Source: Paramecium pentaurelia
Taxonomy: Eukaryota > Ciliophora > Oligohymenophorea > Peniculida > Parameciidae
DNA length: 64,000 nt
Direction of reading: 5' to 3'
NCBI GenBank assembly: GCA_905183005.1
Contig: CAJJDO010000080.1
Location: forward strand, 283,123 to 347,122
Positions 60,340 to 64,000 of this stretch are shown one piece after another; within the stretch, counting starts at the first letter, position 1, and each line of letters opens with the position of its first letter. Below the pieces are notes generated by a model. It was not told the origin of the DNA. It did not search any database and saw only the letters and a program-made list of their open reading frames with translations. The translations under genes and the position numbers were made by a program.

Positions 60340-61572
60340 TCTTTCTGAGAGCTTTGTTTGTAATTTTCTAAAGAAATTAATCTATGATATCTTTTTCCAT
60401 CTAATTCTTTTATTTTTATAAAAACACTTTAATCTTCATCTATTGAATCCATTTATGCTTAGGTTTCTTATTCCTCTATAATCACATTTACATTATAATG
60501 ATATTATTTCATCATTTATAAATGAGGATAAACTACATCTTTCTCTGTATAACCACAACCATTCAATAATTTCCGAAAAAGTTATTTATATTTTTCATAA
60601 TCTTATGGATAATCACTAAAAGATGATTATTTAACTCCATTATAATATTAAATAAATTCTAAAGGTGCTCCTTTAAATGATAGTTCTGGTAGTAGAGTTA
60701 ATTTAATTTGTTCCAACTTTTTTATTTTAAGTCCTTTATTCTCTTCTTTGATATCTAAGATCGAAGCAAATCCTCCATAATATAGTATGATTAAGGCTAG
60801 AGACTCAAGATCATCTTTAGGTGAAGAAACTAAATTCTATTATATATGATAATTACCTTATTCTAAATGTTAATTCAGACTTGAGAATTTATTTAGAAAT
60901 CGTTTATTGGAAGAACTACGTAAAGTATCATTAACAATGATATTATTTTATTGTTTCCTATATCTACAAGCATACTTAAAATCAGTCAATAATATTTCCA
61001 AACCACTTTAAGAGATTAATAATTTCTTTGGTCTAATATTCCTATGTATAATTTATTGTTTATGAATTTACTCTAGACAAGTAATCTATTATACTTATAA
61101 ATATATACAGTTTATATTGCTATCAAACATAATATTGTAATAGGAATATTTTTGGATAAGTAATTGTAAAGTAATTTTAAAGAAGGACCATGACGTTCCA
61201 TAACTTAATAGTGATAGAGTTATTCTTTAATTATTTATTCACCTATTGACAGAATTCTTGTAGTACATTTACCTATATAAAAATTTTACTTTACTGTCTT
61301 TGAGTTTATTCAAGAAATACTACTCAAAATTCTGTTCTGAGGCATTAGTTCTTTTATAAATGGAATTGGCTACCTGCGCATTTTGATCAATACAAACTTG
61401 GTTTAATCGTCAGAACAGTCTCTTTTTACAGCTAGCTAGGCTTTCAATCTCTACCTATGTATAAATTGTAGGTGTTTCCCTTATAAATATTTTTCACTAT
61501 TATGTATTCATTATCAATTACAACATAATTAGGGATTTCATTTGTTGATCTAGTTTATGAAGTATTTAACAT
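60336..61572 (-). CDS. CK1-like pseudokinase (HRN, DFK)
   Basis: About 385 residues. The CK1-type fold is visible: ATP lysine in LAVKRDCSDDQTKFVLIKMR, hinge HYQVMERHGPSLKLLYNYLS, catalytic loop CLEQIHKQQIIHRNIRPKKL and metal motif ILLTDFKYACRYRKQ. Both key aspartate motifs are changed: HRD is HRN and DFG is DFK, so it should be inactive. The C-terminal third (SFSDYPQDYEKYKQLFRKLL, ...RYHRLISLENYKQSSQKE) is an extension. Introns of about 23 and 30 nt are visible, but joins near the N-terminus (about 61450) and near 61250 could not be fully resolved. Its TGA (60336-60338) overlaps the ATG of the next gene in an ATGA arrangement. Confidence 0.72.
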
Positions 61573-61592
61573 TTTTTATTTAATTAACAAAG

Positions 61593-61611
61593 TATATATA
61601 TATATATATAA
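61593..61611. repeat. (TA)n tract in a divergent intergenic region
   Basis: A run of about nine TA units, 21 bp upstream of the CK1-like gene's ATG and about 150 bp from the ATG of the divergent coiled-coil gene. It could act as a melting or TATA-like element, or simply be simple-sequence drift. Confidence 0.6.
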
Positions 61612-61758
61612 AATATTATATTATTATTTACTTTCAATGATTTAGTAAATGTATAATAATAATATATAAAGTAATATGAAATTTAAAATAAAAATTCATT
61701 ATTGAATTTGTTCATTTATGGTTTCAAAATTTTAGAGGGTATTTTGTAATTAATTAAA

Positions 61759-63783
61759 ATGTTAGATTTTTCAGATGACTCCTATTCTTTTTAAATTTAA
61801 CCTGTTAATTAAAGAAAGAAGAATATTAAACTATTAGTTAAATTGATGAAACATCAAAAAATTGCTAAATTGAATCAAACTATTACACTTGATAGAAGTT
61901 TAGACTAATTATATGAAAATTATAAAAATATTAATACATAGGCTGAAGAAATAGTAGAAGTTCAATAAATTCTAAGTGCTGTTTATAATAAAGGACATAT
62001 AAGTAGATAAATAACTAGAGAAAAGAAATTAAAATTTAGTTAAAAAGTAAATTAAGAGAAATTGAGATAAGATGATAGTATAGAAGAAAGTGAAGATGAT
62101 GAAGTAGAAGTAAATAAAAAAATAAAAAATGAAATTAAACAGAAATTATTATACTTAATAATAAATAAAGTTCCATTACCTTTTATATTAAATTTTATAG
62201 AATTCTAAAAAAAAAGAGAATAATTAGTAAAATTAAAAATAAGATGTGAAGATTCTTTATTAGATTCATTAAATTTTACATTAATTAAAGATCATAGAAA
62301 TGAAGAAGAATTAATTTAAAATTTAAAATGCATTTAAATTATTAAAATGAAAGAACTTTTAATGATGAGTTTAGAATAATTAGAAAAAAGTAAAGAAAGT
62401 ATTTTAACTGAATTAAATGAAATGTTTCTTGATTTAAAATCATGTAAAACATAATTAATGAAAAAACTTGAATTTTTCTAATAATATGATGATAGTTTAG
62501 ATCCATAAATTAATAAATTATTAGGAATAATTAGAAATCTTATTAATTATTGTAAATCTAAATCATCATTAAATGGTTAATTTGATAAATCAGTATTAAT
62601 GCCTAGAAAAAATGGTTTAAGATGGTTACAAAAGATTATTATGTTAAATTGTTGGGTATCTTAAATATCATTTCCAGAAATATTAATATATATTTAAATG
62701 AAAGGAGATTTAGATAAAAATAAATCTAATCCAAAAAGATAATGTGTTATACAATTATCAAAAAAACTTGATTTCCTTAGAAAAATATATAATATTCCAG
62801 AAGTAAGAAAGAAGTGTTGGGATCAAAAAGTTGTATTAATGGATTAAAGTAAACGAACTCCTAGTTATATTCTCTAAGAATACAATTTGCATTTACATCA
62901 ATTACATAAAAATCTATTTTATGATAAATTGTATTTGGATAATATGCAAGATTATGTTTTAGAATCATAATTAAGAATGTTAGTTTAAAGATTTTAATAA
63001 TAAAAATATCAAATTTTTGAAGCATATTAAGATTTAAGATGTTAAATCAATATGATACCAATCAATATATTATATAAGGATTATTTAGAATGGTATAAAT
63101 ATGATATTGAATAATTATCAAGATTAGATTATATAAAACATGCTAAAGATGTGATTGTTGTTTGTCTAATTAAACATTTAGGTATGCTTTTAAGAAAGGA
63201 GAACATATTTAAATCTGAATCAGAAATAATCAGATTCAATTTTGATAATAGATTCTCTTATTCAATATATTATAAAGAGAAAGACAAAGGAGATATGTAT
63301 TAATGTAACAAATATTTCTATATTAAAATATTGTTATGTGATTTTATAGCAATGGATTAACCATTTCCATATTTATTTAAATACTTAACTTTAAGACTTG
63401 AAAAGGTTGAATCAAATAATTCAGAAGAGATTTTAGCTTAATTAATAAGTGAGAAAAATATAAGAAATTATTTAATGACTAAATATAATTTAAAAATTGG
63501 ACTTGAATAAACAGGAAATCGAATAATTATTACAAGTATTCCACTTTCATTTGATGATATCACAAGAGAATTATATTATATACCATGGGAATATGTTGTA
63601 ACTTCTTCTTTATCCATTATATATAGATATAGAAATTATTTAAAAAATGAAATCATTTAAATGATTACAAGCAGAGAATATTAAGATTATAAATCAAATT
63701 TAAAAGTAGATACAAGACTATATATATAATAATCAGAAATTATAACAAAACTAGAAAATATATAAAAAGATTTGTAAAAATGA
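61759..63783 (+). CDS. Long uncharacterised coiled-coil protein
   Basis: An intronless frame of 674 residues from MLDFSDDSYSFQIQPVNQRK to the TGA at 63781-63783. Residues 30-150 are basic and helical, with an acidic patch (DDSIEESEDDEVEVNKK). Helices with heptad-like spacing follow (MKELLMMSLEQLEKSKESIL). The second half appears globular (LRWLQKIIMLNCWVSQISF, RIIITSIPLSFDDITREL, YIPWEYVVTSSLSIIYRY). No known family recognised. The uninterrupted length and the Glu/Asp/Lys content make it clearly coding. Confidence 0.75.
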
Positions 63784-64000
63784 ATAAACTGTTTTATATT
63801 TATTAAAAAAACTAAATTTATTTTATATTTTAAATATAAATTAATAATAATGTTATATCTTTATTTATGAATCAAAATGGTTGATATTATATTTAATTGT
63901 TTGTCTATCTCAATCGATATATAATGAGTTTTTAGGATTATTGTAACTTTATAAGTTTCTATTAATTTTTAAAAGATAAAATAATTGACTTATATTGATA
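63784..64000. other. AT-rich right edge, no gene seen
   Basis: About 220 bp after the coiled-coil gene with no supported feature and no telomeric repeat, so the scaffold continues beyond the window. Confidence 0.5.

Noticed and set aside
1..64000. Many in-frame TAA and TAG codons, which at first look like pseudogenes
   Set aside because: They occur in every recognisable gene, often at positions that are glutamine in the family, so the ciliate code explains them.
1..64000. CRISPR arrays, bacterial insertion sequences, rRNA operons and telomere repeats
   Set aside because: None was seen; there are no spaced direct repeats, no transposase motifs such as DDE with inverted ends, and no G-rich telomeric repeats at either edge.

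Overview
The window reads as a piece of a ciliate somatic (macronuclear) genome of the Paramecium type. Three things in the sequence support this. First, TAA and TAG lie in frame throughout otherwise intact, recognisable genes and must encode glutamine, so TGA is the only stop codon. Second, introns are tiny: those that can be placed by reading frame are about 19-31 nt, bounded by GT and AG, and removing them restores frames exactly in the protein phosphatase, exportin, K+ channel, PIP kinase, TRAPPC13-like, Myb and sortilin genes. Third, the DNA is extremely AT-rich, genes sit on both strands, and many intergenic spacers are under 150 bp. All coordinates below were derived by hand translation with this code. 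Most ATG-driven ORFs called with the standard code are fragments of these genes.

Layout. 1-6.4 kb: a SAM-FHA-FHA-RING protein cut by the left edge, protoporphyrinogen oxidase, a MORN-type protein and a small helix-turn-helix protein. 6.4-14 kb (+ strand): PP2C phosphatase, a repeat-motif protein, a GTPase fused to an HSP20 domain, and, 80 bp downstream, a ubiquitin-ligase-like protein that joins an RBR-like zinc module to the tandem-cysteine RCR module of MYCBP2/PHR ligases. 14-26.5 kb (mostly - strand): MFS transporter, TRAPPC13-like trafficking protein, a giant triple-PHD protein, a PUM3/PUF6-like ribosome-biogenesis protein and a three-repeat Myb protein. 27-39 kb: a cyclic-nucleotide-gated K+ channel carrying a CCHC zinc knuckle, an N-myristoylation-type EF-hand protein, a TPR protein, a pseudokinase, an EF-hand/PIP-kinase fusion and several lineage-restricted proteins. 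39-43 kb: an exportin-7-like transport receptor. 43.1-44.9 kb holds no gene I can support. 45-53 kb: a PTB-like RRM protein, a VPS10/sortilin receptor, a degenerate kinase and a second small HTH protein. 53-56 kb (- strand): SEC61 alpha and COQ9. 56.4-64 kb: small unknown proteins, a hybrid histidine-kinase-like membrane protein that lacks both phosphotransfer residues, an abutting CK1-like pseudokinase, and a long coiled-coil protein.

There is no operon logic expected in this lineage, but some neighbours suggest shared roles: the GTPase-HSP20 fusion with the RBR/RCR ligase (protein quality control), the gated K+ channel with the EF-hand protein (membrane excitability), and the CK1-like pseudokinase with the two-component-like pseudoenzyme. 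Several signalling proteins in the window have lost catalytic residues, which is the most consistent unusual theme. The strongest single candidates for something little described are the RBR-RCR ligase, the GTPase-HSP20 fusion, the zinc-knuckle K+ channel and the doubly dead hybrid histidine kinase.
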